64,000 nt of DNA from Martelella alba (GCF_006516955.1 NZ_VHLG01000001.1:124001-188000), one strand, 5' to 3'; numbered from the stretch's first letter, positions 20,845-30,247 are shown. Numbers and translations are program-made. Notes: generated from the letters alone by a model not told the origin.

Positions 20845-22260
20845 ATGATGCGCGATACGGTCTTCATCTGTCATGCGACTCCTGACGACAATACGTTCGT
20901 TCGGTGGCTTGGCGCGCGGCTGAGTGGGCATGGCTATCGTGTCTGGGCAGACCTGTTCGAATTGAAAGGGGGGACTCCCTTCTGGCGCACAATCGAAGAA
21001 GCGCTCCGGCAGCGAGCCATAAAAGTCATCTTCGTCGTTTCGCGCCAGAGCGTAGACCCTGCGCGATCGGGCGTCCGCAATGAGCTCTCGGTAGCGGATA
21101 CGCTGAAGAAAACCTTGGGTGATCAGGAATTCATCATTCCGGTGCGGATTGATGACGTCCCATTCGGCGATTTTCCGATACAGGTTCACCAACTCAATGC
21201 ACTCGACTTTTCGCGCGATTGGGGCGTTCGGCTTGTTGAACTGCTGGACACTCTCGAGGTGGCTAATGTCCCTCGGCATCAGGATGATCGTACCGCCGAG
21301 TTCGAGGCCTGGCTCGATAGTTTCACCAGTACGGCCGCTCTTGTTGAAAAGACCGAAGAGCCGGTCCTGACTAACTGGTTGCCCATCGCGACGCTGCCAA
21401 CTTCCGTGAATTTTTACGAGTATGCCGGCTCTGAGGGGGGCATCAGGGATGCATTTCAGGGCGCGGGGCTACCGCATCGTTTTTTCTATAGGCTAATCAT
21501 ATCTTTTCTCGATCTGGCCAGCCTGCAATCCAACTTGCCACCAGCCAGCACGCTTTCACTTCGGGCACAGTTGCCGCTGGCGGGTTTTCTGTCGGGTAAG
21601 ACGGCGAATGTCACTTCACCAGATGCTGCGGATGCGCGCAATATTGCTACCCACCTTCTGCGCGAGCACGTCGAGAGGCATCTCGTTAACCGCGGACTCA
21701 AACGTTATGAGACGTCCTCAGGCACCGCATACTACTTCCCCAGAGGTTTGGTCACTAACGACAAAGTCGCTTATCTGGCTGCCTCGGGTAAAACCACGAG
21801 AAAAAATGTCGTTGGACGTAGCGAGCGATATAGGGTGTTCTGGCATCTCGCCATGAAGGTGACTGTTACGCTGGGCGACATCCCATTCGTGCGCTTTAAA
21901 CCCTATATCTGCTTTTCTGAAGACGGCGTTACCGCCATCGCCGATGTAAGAAAAACGTCGGCAATCCGTCGGCAATTCTGTAAGAACTGGTGGAACAAGC
22001 ACTGGCGACAGTTGCAACAAGCTTTTTGTGCGTTTTTAGCCGCGGAAAATCAGAACATCCCCATCAGCCTTGGATCTGACGAACTGGTACTGAATAGAGC
22101 CCTACTTGAGTTGACGGCAGTGCGCCGGATGACGGACGACCTGATGCTGATGGAACCAGAAGAGGCAGAAGACCCCGCCGAATCTGAGATCGACGAATGC
22201 AGTAATGAGGACTTCCTGCTTGAGGACACCGATAAGGAAACATCGGAGGCAGCAGAATGA
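20845..22260 (+). CDS. TIR-APAZ protein of a SPARTA defence system
   Basis: The 471-residue protein has an N-terminal TIR domain (about 1-150) and a C-terminal APAZ domain (about 160-470), the partner subunit of short Argonautes. TIR features include VFICHATPDD at strand A, WLGARLSGHGYRVWADLFEL with the BB-loop, and VSRQSVDPARSGVRNELSVA, where Glu80 is the predicted NADase catalytic residue. In known SPARTA complexes RNA-guided recognition of invading DNA makes the complex oligomerise and the TIR domain destroy NAD(P)+, killing or arresting the cell. Its stop overlaps the Argonaute ATG by 4 bases (ATGA). ATG at 20845 (or 20848) follows AAGGGA; an upstream start at 20809 is less likely. An acidic tail ends the protein. 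Confidence 0.92.
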   Translation: MMRDTVFICHATPDDNTFVRWLGARLSGHGYRVWADLFELKGGTPFWRTIEEALRQRAIKVIFVVSRQSVDPARSGVRNELSVADTLKKTLGDQEFIIPVRIDDVPFGDFPIQVHQLNALDFSRDWGVRLVELLDTLEVANVPRHQDDRTAEFEAWLDSFTSTAALVEKTEEPVLTNWLPIATLPTSVNFYEYAGSEGGIRDAFQGAGLPHRFFYRLIISFLDLASLQSNLPPASTLSLRAQLPLAGFLSGKTANVTSPDAADARNIATHLLREHVERHLVNRGLKRYETSSGTAYYFPRGLVTNDKVAYLAASGKTTRKNVVGRSERYRVFWHLAMKVTVTLGDIPFVRFKPYICFSEDGVTAIADVRKTSAIRRQFCKNWWNKHWRQLQQAFCAFLAAENQNIPISLGSDELVLNRALLELTAVRRMTDDLMLMEPEEAEDPAESEIDECSNEDFLLEDTDKETSEAAE

Positions 22261-23771
22261 ACGAATGGCGTCTGATTCATATTGATGAACCGCAATTGGC
22301 ATTCGGCTTTGGCCAGAAAGCAGAACACCCGAAAGATGGCTTGTTCCTGTTCGGGCCGCCGGTCTCTAACCAGAGCCCAGCACGTATGGATATCGGCATC
22401 ATCGGTACTAAGCGAGCCGCGGCGATCTATGAAAGCTGGGTTCAATCAATCCAGACGAATATCGCCGAACCTGAAAAAGGAAGGCCCGAGAACAAGATGA
22501 TGTGGCCGGGTTTTCAGGCGGTCTTCGGCATTCCTTGGCCAGCAAAACCTTTCGCTTCATGCCAGATCGATGGCGCAGAACTCAGCCGCCGGATACGAGG
22601 CGACGATCGCCATGAGGCAATTTATAAGGCAGTTGACCTGTATGAAGAAGCCCTGCGCAGGTACTTACGAGAAGAAGAAGCGCGACCGCAGCTATGGTAC
22701 GCGATCGTACCCGAGGAAGTTTTCCGTTATGGTCGACCGCAATCGAATGTGCCACGCGATATTCGTGAGTCTACAAAGGGAGCACTAGGTAAGCGCGTGG
22801 CGCAAAAGATTCTTCGTGAGGGCTCCCTTTTTTCCGAAGAGGTCGAGGCTGCAGCAATTTATGAGTATGAACTCAATTTTCACAACCAGCTTAAGGCGAG
22901 ACTACTTGATACAAAACAGGTAATCCAGGTAGTTCGCGAGACGACACTCGCGCCGTTGCTCGCTGAGGAAGACAGCCGACGATCATTACAGGATACCGCT
23001 TCGGTCGCATGGAATCTCGCCACAACGAGCTTTTACAAATCTGGCGGCCGACCGTGGCGCATTGCTGATGTGCGTGAACATGTCTGCTATGTCGGACTGG
23101 TCTACAAACGTATCGAAAATGCCAAAGGGCGAGACAATGCTTGTTGCGGCGCCCAGATGTTCCTTTCAAGCGGAGACGGCGTCGTTTTCAAGGGTGCGGT
23201 AGGCCCTTGGTACTCGGAGGTCAACGGCCAGTATCAGCTTTCGAAGGAGAAAGCAGCCGAACTCATGGATATGGTCGTCAAAGCTTACTGCGATTCGCAT
23301 GATCGTCCGCCAACAGAACTTTTCATCCACGGTCAGGCGGCATTCGGCGACGATGAGTGGGCGGGCTTTGCGAGCTCGGTGCCGGAGGGCACGAAACTCG
23401 TCGGTGTTCGCATCAAGCGGCAAACCGAGATCAAGCTGTTTCGCTTTGGCGATCGTCCTGTATTACGAGGGACAGCCATGATCGCAGGAGCTCGAAAGGC
23501 ATATCTTTGGAGCGTAGGATTCACACCTCGTCTAAACACCTATCCTGGTCGGGAGGTGCCCAATCCGCTTACCGTGGACATCGTTCGTGGCGAAACGGAT
23601 ATTGAAACCGTTCTCGCCGACCTTTTATCGTTGACCAAGCTAAACTTCAACAATGCCGGATTTTCGGATGGCCTCCCGGTAACACTGAGATTTGCCGACT
23701 TGGTCGGTGAAATTTTGACCGCGGGCCCGACCGACAACACGCCGCCGCTACCATTTAAATATTATATTTAA
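22257..23771 (+). CDS. Short prokaryotic Argonaute (MID-PIWI) of a SPARTA system
   Basis: The 504-residue protein has only MID and PIWI domains, no N or PAZ. The MID region (about 120-230) contains LWYAIVPEEVFRYGRPQSNV. The PIWI domain follows, with YVGLVYKRIE near 278 and LFIHGQAAFGDDEW near 355; both places lack the Asp residues of the DEDX slicer tetrad, so it should bind but not cut. The C-terminus LTKLNFNNAGF and GLPVTLRFADLVGEI is characteristic of pAgos. In the family it loads a guide RNA, finds single-stranded target DNA, often from plasmids, and triggers the TIR-APAZ partner. Translationally coupled to the upstream gene. Confidence 0.93.
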   Translation: MNEWRLIHIDEPQLAFGFGQKAEHPKDGLFLFGPPVSNQSPARMDIGIIGTKRAAAIYESWVQSIQTNIAEPEKGRPENKMMWPGFQAVFGIPWPAKPFASCQIDGAELSRRIRGDDRHEAIYKAVDLYEEALRRYLREEEARPQLWYAIVPEEVFRYGRPQSNVPRDIRESTKGALGKRVAQKILREGSLFSEEVEAAAIYEYELNFHNQLKARLLDTKQVIQVVRETTLAPLLAEEDSRRSLQDTASVAWNLATTSFYKSGGRPWRIADVREHVCYVGLVYKRIENAKGRDNACCGAQMFLSSGDGVVFKGAVGPWYSEVNGQYQLSKEKAAELMDMVVKAYCDSHDRPPTELFIHGQAAFGDDEWAGFASSVPEGTKLVGVRIKRQTEIKLFRFGDRPVLRGTAMIAGARKAYLWSVGFTPRLNTYPGREVPNPLTVDIVRGETDIETVLADLLSLTKLNFNNAGFSDGLPVTLRFADLVGEILTAGPTDNTPPLPFKYYI

Positions 23772-23869
23772 GCTGGTATTTTCGTGATCAAGTTTTTTAT
23801 GCCGATGCGGGATCGTAAGCTGAAGGTATCGCGCTACGATATCTGTCTTCTCTAAAAGACTCTTATAAT

Positions 23870-23898
23870 TTGACATATTTATTTTTCAACCTTATCAA
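23870..23898 (+). promoter_or_regulatory. Candidate sigma-70 promoter
   Basis: A perfect -35 box TTGACA (23870-23875) is followed after 17 bases by TATCAA (23893-23898), in an AT-rich stretch 32 bases before the ATG at 23930. It suggests that the downstream two-gene unit has its own promoter, separate from SPARTA. Confidence 0.45.
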
Positions 23899-23929
23899 TT
23901 ATATATTGTCAAATAAACTGGTTTTCGCG

Positions 23930-24826
23930 ATGAGACACGAGAAGAAGAGGGCGATTGTTGCATACCCGCCAAGCTCGCCTCACTCGATTTTTCCTCCATT
24001 TATTGTTGACGCGGGCGCTCTTGGAATTGACCGCTTAATTCGCGCTATAGCTGCAGCTCTTGTGATTACCAAAGGACCTATTTTCGTCATCAATAGTTGC
24101 AAGATATCAGCACGCGGGGAGAGAAACGAAGCCGAATTACGCGTGTATGGAAGAATGTTTGATCAACTTAGGGCTAGCGGTTTCCTGGAAAAATTTGAGA
24201 GCCAAGTAAAGTTCTATGAATATGAGTACATTCAAGAACTTACGGACACTTCCTCGCAGGTGACCCTTGCAAATTCGCGGACATGTACCGACATAATCAC
24301 CGAAGCCAGCAAAAGTTATGGCTTTTCAACCGAGGCTGGATTGAGTTATCATGAGGATTCAATATCGCGCTCGGCCCACATAGAAGATCACACGCCTGTA
24401 GAAAGTTGGTCAGATATGGTAGAAAAAAGAGAAAAGACCGACTTTGAGAGGGGAATATACGAAGCAATTCGGCCTTATTTCGAAGAATTACAAGTTACAT
24501 CCAGGGAAATCAGGAAAGATGTAAGACAAACACAAAGCAACTTTGTCAATTTGTCTAGAGATATATCACAGTTAAATCTTTCTGTCACCTTTAACAACGA
24601 ACTGATTCAAGCCGTTGAAAGGGAATTCCTAAACTTCAAAACGGACGTGCATGCCGACAACGAACTTTTACGCCAAGAGATGGCGGATGACAATAAGAAG
24701 CTCCGTGAGGAGATGAGCAAGGGGAATGATGCGCTCCGCCATGAAATCCGTGAGGGTAACGAAAAAACCAATCAAATTCTTCAAGATATTGCCGAACTCC
24801 TAAGGAACCAAATGCGTCCGAGTTAG
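23930..24826 (+). CDS. Unrecognised coiled-coil protein, candidate defence gene
   Basis: I do not recognise a family. The 298-residue product has a basic start (MRHEKKRAIVAY), a mixed alpha/beta-looking N-terminal domain (FIVDAGALGIDRLIRAIAAALV, then IFVINSCKISARGERNEAEL), a middle rich in Ser/Thr, and from about residue 180 a long coiled coil ending in regular heptads (NKKLREEMSKGNDALRHEI). ATG at 23930 lacks a clear ribosome binding site; an in-frame TTG at 23870 would add a hydrophobic leader but coincides with a -35 box. The low-GC composition matches the other cargo. A small membrane protein follows after 12 bases, so the two probably work together. Location between SPARTA and a STAND gene makes a defence role likely but unproven. 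Confidence 0.6.
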   Translation: MRHEKKRAIVAYPPSSPHSIFPPFIVDAGALGIDRLIRAIAAALVITKGPIFVINSCKISARGERNEAELRVYGRMFDQLRASGFLEKFESQVKFYEYEYIQELTDTSSQVTLANSRTCTDIITEASKSYGFSTEAGLSYHEDSISRSAHIEDHTPVESWSDMVEKREKTDFERGIYEAIRPYFEELQVTSREIRKDVRQTQSNFVNLSRDISQLNLSVTFNNELIQAVEREFLNFKTDVHADNELLRQEMADDNKKLREEMSKGNDALRHEIREGNEKTNQILQDIAELLRNQMRPS

Positions 24827-24838
24827 GTTGTTGCTTTA

Positions 24839-25048
24839 ATGAAGAAAAAAATCTTACCAAACGATCTCGATCGAATGGAATACGACGAAAGAGGAAGGCT
24901 ATATTGGGATGGTGAGCCTGTAGTAACGGATGCAAAATTAGCATTGAATCGGCGTGAGAAACTCTTTGCGATCGTGATAGGTGTGTGCACAGCGTTGGGC
25001 GGGATTGGATCTATGATACAGGGTATTGTTGCGATTTTGACCAAATAG
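24839..25048 (+). CDS. Small single-pass membrane protein
   Basis: The 69-residue protein has a charged N-terminal part (MKKKILPNDLDRMEYDERGR) and one C-terminal membrane helix (LFAIVIGVCTALGGIGSMIQGIVA, 20-odd residues with glycine motifs suited to oligomerisation). It begins 12 bases after the coiled-coil gene and shares its base composition. By analogy with two-component abortive-infection systems it could be a membrane effector gated by the upstream protein; the sequence itself shows only topology and linkage. Confidence 0.6.
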   Translation: MKKKILPNDLDRMEYDERGRLYWDGEPVVTDAKLALNRREKLFAIVIGVCTALGGIGSMIQGIVAILTK

Positions 25049-25379
25049 CGGTCAATAGATTGCCGAATTCGAAATGACCAATATCGCCATAACATGCTCC
25101 GATACACCTTCCACGAAGGAAAGCATGCCGTCGCATGAGACGACGGGCCAGAAAGGGACAAAGGCACCACCAAATCCAGCGGGAAATCGGCGACTATCAC
25201 ACCAACAAGCATCACGTCGCGCTGCCAATCACTAATCTAATTGAGCGGTAATTCAAGGCACCCAACCATCGTTGAAGGCAAAGTGGCTGGTCTTTTATAT
25301 GAAGGGGATGCAACGGGGCAAAGCCCCTTGCCAAGGTGGTGGGGTCAGCCCCCACACAACCTTGCCTCCGAATGAAATT
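25049..25379. other. Intergenic region with two GC-rich hairpins
   Basis: No gene is supported. Near its right end are GGGG-CAAAG-CCCC (25315-25327) and GTGGGG-TCAGC-CCCAC type stem (25339-25355), possibly transcription stops between the plus-strand membrane-protein gene and the minus-strand IS remnant. The boundary with IS homology is near 25380. Confidence 0.4.
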
Positions 25380-25914
25380 CGGTCTTCAGGGCCATGTCGC
25401 GTCGGGTGCAGGCCGATAGGAGGCTCACGTCCGTGCGCTTGGCAATGCTCTCGTAATAGGTGGACGGGGCAATCGGCAGCAGTCTGCAGATCGGCTCGAC
25501 CCCGAGCACCGCGCAGTGTTCGTCGATGAAGGAAATCATCGCTTCAGTGGGCGGTCGAGCTCCGACTGGGCAAAATACGCTGAGGCTTTGCGTAAAATCT
25601 CGTTCGCCTGACGCAGCTCGCGGTTCTCCCGTTCCAGAGCCTTCATCTTCTCCGAGACATCGCTCGGCAGACCCGCTCGCTTGCCGCTGTCCACCGCGGA
25701 CTTCTTCACCCACTCATTCAGCGTGGGTGCAGAGCAGCCGATCTTGGCGGCAATCGAGCAGACGCCGTCCAACGGGAGGGATGTTCGGCTTCCTGCTCCG
25801 CCACCATTCGAACGGCGCGGGCGCGGACTTCAGGAGAGAATTTGTTCGTCGTCTTGCTTGTCATGGACCCTACTTCTCACGAGTTAGGGTCTCCGGCAAA
25901 GCCGGTGCGGTTCA
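25380..25914 (-). mobile_element. IS3-family (IS407-like) insertion sequence remnant
   Basis: Reading on the minus strand from the left inverted end (TGAACCGCACCGGCTTTGCC at 25914 downward) one meets an orfA start at 25864 ([19 protein letters not shown]), then a one-base frameshift near 25770, after which orfA continues ([19 protein letters not shown] to DRPLKR). OrfB begins ([20 protein letters not shown]) but is cut after about 60 residues (ARRDMALK-like segment), so its DDE catalytic region and the other inverted repeat are missing. The element cannot move. Its left end lies inside the STAND-ankyrin gene and supplies that gene's last 13 codons. Confidence 0.8.
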
Positions 25915-28900
25915 TCCCGCCATTGTCCGTCATTCCCTGATTGACCTCGGCATCCCGATCGAGCAGCAATTGGGCGACGTCGCGATGGCCTTGCTGACAG
26001 GCAAACATCAGCGCGGTCCAGCCAGTATCCGTCCTTCCCTGATTGACCTCGGCATCCTGGTCGAGCAGCAATTGGGCGACGTCGCGATGGCCTTTCGCAC
26101 AGGCAAACATCAGCGCGGTCCAGTCTCTGTCCGTAGTGCCCTGATTGACCTCGGCATCCCGGTCGAGCAGCAACTGGGCAACGTCGCGATGGCCTTTCGC
26201 ACAGGCCGCCATCAGCGCGGTCCAGCCACTGTCCGTAGTGCCCTGATTGACCTCGGCATCCCGATCGAGCAGCAATTGGGCGACGTCGCGATGGCCTTCC
26301 GCACAGGCCGCCATCAACGCGGTCCAGCCACTGTCCGTAGTGCCCTGATTGACCTCGGCATCGCGGTCGAGCAGCAACTGGGCGACGTCGCGATGGCCTT
26401 CCTGACAGGCAAACGTCAGCGCGGTCCAGCCACTGTCCGTAGTACCCTGATTGACCTCGGCATCCCGGTCGAGCAGCAACTGGGCAACGTCGCGATGGCC
26501 TTCCGCACAGGCCACCATCAGCGCGGTCCAGCCTCTGTCCGTAGTGCCCTGATTGACCTCGGCATCCCGGTCGAGCAGCAATTGGGCGACGTCGCGATGG
26601 CCTTCCTGACAGGCAAACATCAGCGCGGTCCAGCCTCTGTCCGTAGTGCCCTGATTGACCTCGGCATCGCGGTCGAGCAGCAATTGGGCAACGTCACAAT
26701 GGCCTTCCGCACAGGCCGCCATCAGCGCGGTCCAGCCAATGTCCGTAGTGCCCTGATTGACCTCGGCATCGCGGTCGAGCAGCAACTGGGCAACGTCGCG
26801 ATGGCCTTTCTGACAGGCCGCCATCAGCGCGGTCAAGCCAATGTCCGTAGTGCCCTGATTGACTTCGGCATCGCGGTCGAGCAGCAATTGGGCAACGTCG
26901 CAATGGCCTTCCGCACAGGCCGCCATCAGCGCGGTCCAGCCAATGTCCGTAGTGCCCTGATTGACCTCGGCATCGCAGTCGAGCAGCAATTGGGCAACAG
27001 AGAGGCATCCGAGAAAACTGGCCAACATTAGCCCGCTCCATCCGCCTTCGTGATCGGCCCCGAAATTCCTTAGAACTGATATCAAATCCCCATTAGAAAC
27101 TTGATGATCTTTGCCCATCTTGTCATGCCGGTTACAAAATAATAGCAGCGCTTCTGCTGCTTGCGAAACAATAATGCCATTGGACGCTCGAACAATCGAT
27201 TGGGGGGCAACACGGCCAAGCACGCGCGAGGATAGTGTTTCCTGGCCGATGCTCCTCAGTTGCTCCGACACATAGACGGCTGCGACCGAAATCGCTTCGC
27301 CAATTTGGTGGCCTGCCGGAAGCCTAGTTGGATCAAGTACGCTTCCCAATGCTTCCCAGGATTGACCGACATTGGGATCGTCCTGATCGTCATTGCCAAG
27401 GTTGCGCGCTGTTTGCCGAAGAAATGATAGAAGCTCCTTTGCATCACGATCGATCTGGCTTCTGTCGGCGTGATAAAGCATTTTGAAGAATGTTTGTCTA
27501 AATCTTCCCGCAAGACCAAATTCGCGCAGCCACAGAATAAAGAAGCTCTCGCCGAGAATGTCCGGTTCTAAACGCTGTAGTTCGAAACCAACAGCTTTGG
27601 ACGTTAACTGTGTGCATTGCTGTTTGATGTTGCTCAAAAGGAAATCGAAATCATCTCGATCAGCAAGGTCGCCTGGCAAGCAGTCCACGAGGTCAGCGAA
27701 GGAAGAGTCCCGCAGCGCCGTTGCAACAGCGACCATGCACCCCGCCCATTTTCCGCTTTTCCGCTCAGCGTCGGTTCCTGCTTTCCAGGGTAACCGATTG
27801 TGGGTTTCCAGATAATAATGGATGAGATCATACCTCTTCCCAAACGTAAGACCGGGGTCAGTCGCCAGCGCATATCCGCGCAGTGCGGCGAATAACGGGC
27901 ACCATGCGCCTTTGATTTTTTCAAGTTCGTCGATCACCGTATTGACGGTCTGCGTATCAAGCACTCGTCCGTGAAGATGCGACGCACGCTTCAATATCTC
28001 GATGAGCAGATCACGTGACTGGTCTGGAGGTTCAAGGTGCAGCGGTGACGAAAGATGAAATCGTTCCTTCTTCAGGTCAAAATCTGTGCCGCCAGTGGAA
28101 ATTCCCTCGAACCGCTTGTCCTGAAGCAACAGGTCGAAGGATTTGGGGAAAACATGGTCGATCAGCAAAACCCTGACTGGATGGATCGGGCTATTGTGAC
28201 CGTCTTTTTCCTCTTTCCCCCATCGAGCAAAAAAGACTGCGATGATGTCGGCAAAGTTATGAATATAGTCAACCACAATGAAAGTTGGTCGGTCGGGCTC
28301 CCAAATCCTCCAAATCTCCTGATCATTTTGATCAAATTGACGCCACTTTTCCTTGCTGTCGCGGTCCAAAAAACCAATGTTCCAATTGCTGTCACCATAT
28401 GATTTCCGGAATTCACGCATCCATTCAGTGACAAGACGGGTCTTTCCAGCACCGGATGGTCCTGTAAGCGCCCAGACCTGAAAATTTCCCCTGTTGCTCA
28501 GGGCAAAGTCGGTCAGTCTCTTCTTCTCAGTCTCTCGTCCCGTTAACGGCAACGCGTCCTCGACAAGCGGGCTAAGCCAATTTGACTTGTCCGCAGCGAT
28601 CGGTTGAACGTCAGGAAGCCAGAGAGGGGGCTCCTTGGAGATAGCCTTGTCATCAACCCGTCTGAAAACCTCGATTCCCCGGTCACGCAAATGCTCCTTG
28701 AAGACCAACGTATCGATTGTGTCGGCATAGCTCAGATTGTCGAGGAGACTGTGGAAACCATAGTAAATTGCAATTGCATATTCAATTCGTCCGTTGCCAC
28801 GTTGTAGGTCATCAATTTTGCCATCGTGCAGCGTCTTGATGATTTTCCAATCATTGTCGTCGTCACAGCCGACAGCTTCCAACCAGTTCGTCCATCGACG

Positions 28901-29074
28901 CTCGGTTTCCGCCTTATTACCCGTTGATTTGAGGGGGCCATATGTACGGAGCCTTGCGGCGTCTTTGCCGATCTTGGTTTTGAATTCCGTAACATGCGGA
29001 GCGCCATCTTCGATGAACTCTGTTGGTATTAGCTTTTTAAATTGCGAATATTTCAGAATTGCCGAAATGCCCAT
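25877..29074 (-). CDS. STAND-type P-loop NTPase with C-terminal ankyrin repeats
   Basis: The 1065-residue protein has an N-terminal domain of unknown type (1-175), an NTPase core with Walker A GPSGAGKT at 205-212 and Walker B FIVVDY at 265-270, a helical/winged-helix arm (about 340-650), and an array of 34-residue ankyrin units from about 679 to 1052. This layout of effector, NTPase and repeat sensor is that of STAND (NLR-like) proteins, several of which are antiphage sensors. The N-terminal effector type was not recognised. The last 12 residues ([12 protein letters not shown]) come from an inserted IS end, so the native C-terminus is lost. ATG at 29074 follows GAGGA; TTG at 29092 is possible. 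A small gene lies just upstream on the same strand. Confidence 0.8.
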   Translation of the reverse strand: MGISAILKYSQFKKLIPTEFIEDGAPHVTEFKTKIGKDAARLRTYGPLKSTGNKAETERRWTNWLEAVGCDDDNDWKIIKTLHDGKIDDLQRGNGRIEYAIAIYYGFHSLLDNLSYADTIDTLVFKEHLRDRGIEVFRRVDDKAISKEPPLWLPDVQPIAADKSNWLSPLVEDALPLTGRETEKKRLTDFALSNRGNFQVWALTGPSGAGKTRLVTEWMREFRKSYGDSNWNIGFLDRDSKEKWRQFDQNDQEIWRIWEPDRPTFIVVDYIHNFADIIAVFFARWGKEEKDGHNSPIHPVRVLLIDHVFPKSFDLLLQDKRFEGISTGGTDFDLKKERFHLSSPLHLEPPDQSRDLLIEILKRASHLHGRVLDTQTVNTVIDELEKIKGAWCPLFAALRGYALATDPGLTFGKRYDLIHYYLETHNRLPWKAGTDAERKSGKWAGCMVAVATALRDSSFADLVDCLPGDLADRDDFDFLLSNIKQQCTQLTSKAVGFELQRLEPDILGESFFILWLREFGLAGRFRQTFFKMLYHADRSQIDRDAKELLSFLRQTARNLGNDDQDDPNVGQSWEALGSVLDPTRLPAGHQIGEAISVAAVYVSEQLRSIGQETLSSRVLGRVAPQSIVRASNGIIVSQAAEALLLFCNRHDKMGKDHQVSNGDLISVLRNFGADHEGGWSGLMLASFLGCLSVAQLLLDCDAEVNQGTTDIGWTALMAACAEGHCDVAQLLLDRDAEVNQGTTDIGLTALMAACQKGHRDVAQLLLDRDAEVNQGTTDIGWTALMAACAEGHCDVAQLLLDRDAEVNQGTTDRGWTALMFACQEGHRDVAQLLLDRDAEVNQGTTDRGWTALMVACAEGHRDVAQLLLDRDAEVNQGTTDSGWTALTFACQEGHRDVAQLLLDRDAEVNQGTTDSGWTALMAACAEGHRDVAQLLLDRDAEVNQGTTDSGWTALMAACAKGHRDVAQLLLDRDAEVNQGTTDRDWTALMFACAKGHRDVAQLLLDQDAEVNQGRTDTGWTALMFACQQGHRDVAQLLLDRDAEVNQGMTDNGGMNRTGFAGDPNS
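25919..27040 (-). repeat. Tandem 102-bp repeats encoding 11 ankyrin units
   Basis: Eleven head-to-tail units of 102 bases encode 34-residue ankyrin repeats of the form [20 protein letters not shown] plus [14 protein letters not shown]. Ten are almost identical in DNA and protein; the first (27040 side) is diverged ([14 protein letters not shown]). Variation is concentrated at a few positions: residue 6 and 9-10 (AACAE, FACQE, VACAE, FACAK) and 33 (I, R, S, T). Such uniformity implies recent expansion or gene conversion. Confidence 0.95.
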
Positions 29075-29124
29075 TAGGCCGCGTCCTCGCAAAACGTCCG
29101 ACGCGCATTATTCAAACAATACAG

Positions 29125-29526
29125 CTAAGGTTCAAGCCTAGGACAGGGGGGTGGTGAAAATGTTTCAAGGTCACGCATGTGGGCTACTCTCAACGTCGCT
29201 CCAGTGTCCTTATCTCGCGCGATGTAAGCTACATCATCCGCCGAGGGTGTCTGGAATACATCATTGAATTCTTCCATGACATGAATCCCATTGTCGGGGT
29301 TGATCCTCAATTTAGACGGGCCATTCTTGCGGTGCGGGTAGTTGAGATGATGCCAAACAAATTCGTATGGGCGGCCCTCTGCGTCAAAAAGAACGTGCGA
29401 CGGGCGGCCATCTGGAGGACTGTGCAATTTGCCGCCGAGCTTGATTGTCATCCAGCGCGGAAGGTTGGTCTCCTCATCGACACCAAAATCAAGCTCATAT
29501 TGCTGCTTTCGAATTCCATTGCTCAC
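29125..29526 (-). CDS. Hypothetical protein upstream of the STAND gene
   Basis: The frame encodes 133 residues from a GTG at 29526. It looks like a compact globular protein (QQYELDFGVDEETNLPRWM, YEFVWHHLNYPHRKNGP, GIHVMEEFNDVFQTPS) without membrane segments. I do not recognise a family. The stop is 50 bases from the STAND start on the same strand, so the two are probably cotranscribed and may form one defence unit. The start is uncertain because the AAGG before the GTG is too close to be an ideal ribosome binding site. Confidence 0.55.
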   Translation of the reverse strand: MSNGIRKQQYELDFGVDEETNLPRWMTIKLGGKLHSPPDGRPSHVLFDAEGRPYEFVWHHLNYPHRKNGPSKLRINPDNGIHVMEEFNDVFQTPSADDVAYIARDKDTGATLRVAHMRDLETFSPPPCPRLEP

Positions 29527-29833
29527 ACCTTATCATACATTAGCCGGCTAAATAAATTCAAGAAAATAGTAATTTACATAAAAATATCAATATGTTAGTA
29601 GATCATCTCTGCGCGTCGCTATTTTAGGGTCTGTGACTGAAAAATCCGGCCTTTTCTCAGACTGTACGATTCCAGAACTTTCCAGAGCATTCCAGAACAG
29701 TCCCCGGAAGACCCACCGAGGCCGAGAAGCGATGCTGTTCACAGAGCTTCGGCAATGGATCGAAATGATCCGGCGTCAACGTACGACTAGGAACTCAGCG
29801 CTGTTTTCCACGTCCTAGAAGGGACTTTGGAAA
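29527..29833. other. Intergenic region at the right edge of the cargo
   Basis: AT-rich at its start (to about 29600). It contains three close copies of TTCCAGA (29674-29698 region). No supported gene. The hypothetical protein on the left is minus and the next frame on the right is plus, so both promoters may lie here. Confidence 0.4.
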
Positions 29834-30247
29834 ATGAAACCGACTACCAGGAAATACGGACTATCGATTTGCACATGTAACCACGATGCTCCGTCGCTCA
29901 GGGTGATTAGGTCACCCCTGTTCAACTGTGAGCTTGCCATTGATATCAACGAACTGGACCTATCCGGTGACGGGATTGCCGATTGGGTTCTGACGGAAGT
30001 CTTCGAATATCGAACGGGAACGCTGTTCGGTTTCGATGGCAAGCCCTTGCCGGTCGACGAGAATGTCAACCTGACGGACGACCTCTGGGGGGCTGACCAG
30101 AAGCGCAGCATCAACCGGTACCGGGATCGCGCATCGAAGCCGTTCCGCTATCGCCTGCAAATGCGGCTGGTCTGGCCGGTCCTGCTGATCCATTTCGCCC
30201 GCGAAATCCATCGCTGCCGGACGGAAGGCTGCTGCGCACAACGCTGA
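29834..30247 (+). CDS. Hypothetical protein, probably chimeric at its 3' end
   Basis: The frame encodes 137 residues. The first 90 (including DINELDLSGDGIADWVLTEV and DGKPLPVDENVNLTDDLWG) look like a natural acidic protein with a Ca-binding-like DxSGDG segment. The last 45 are arginine-rich and read like an out-of-frame translation; a different frame over the same DNA (30097-30378) looks more natural. The junction between cargo and mobile-element backbone therefore probably falls near 30090. No family recognised. Confidence 0.35.
   Translation: MKPTTRKYGLSICTCNHDAPSLRVIRSPLFNCELAIDINELDLSGDGIADWVLTEVFEYRTGTLFGFDGKPLPVDENVNLTDDLWGADQKRSINRYRDRASKPFRYRLQMRLVWPVLLIHFAREIHRCRTEGCCAQR

Noticed and set aside
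22257-23771. Catalytically active (slicing) Argonaute
   Set aside because: The expected PIWI aspartates are absent (YVGLVY, FIHGQA) and the protein is a short form paired with APAZ.
25328-25346. Possible second attachment site (CAAGGTGGTG similar to 39147-39156)
   Set aside because: Only about 15 bases with a mismatch, located inside the element and not followed by the tRNA sequence; best seen as chance.
25460-27031. 523-residue repetitive open frame on the plus strand
   Set aside because: A shadow of the 102-bp ankyrin repeats: repeat length divisible by three keeps the reverse frame open.
25919-27040. CRISPR array
   Set aside because: Repeats are 102 bp, contiguous without spacers, and encode ankyrin units.
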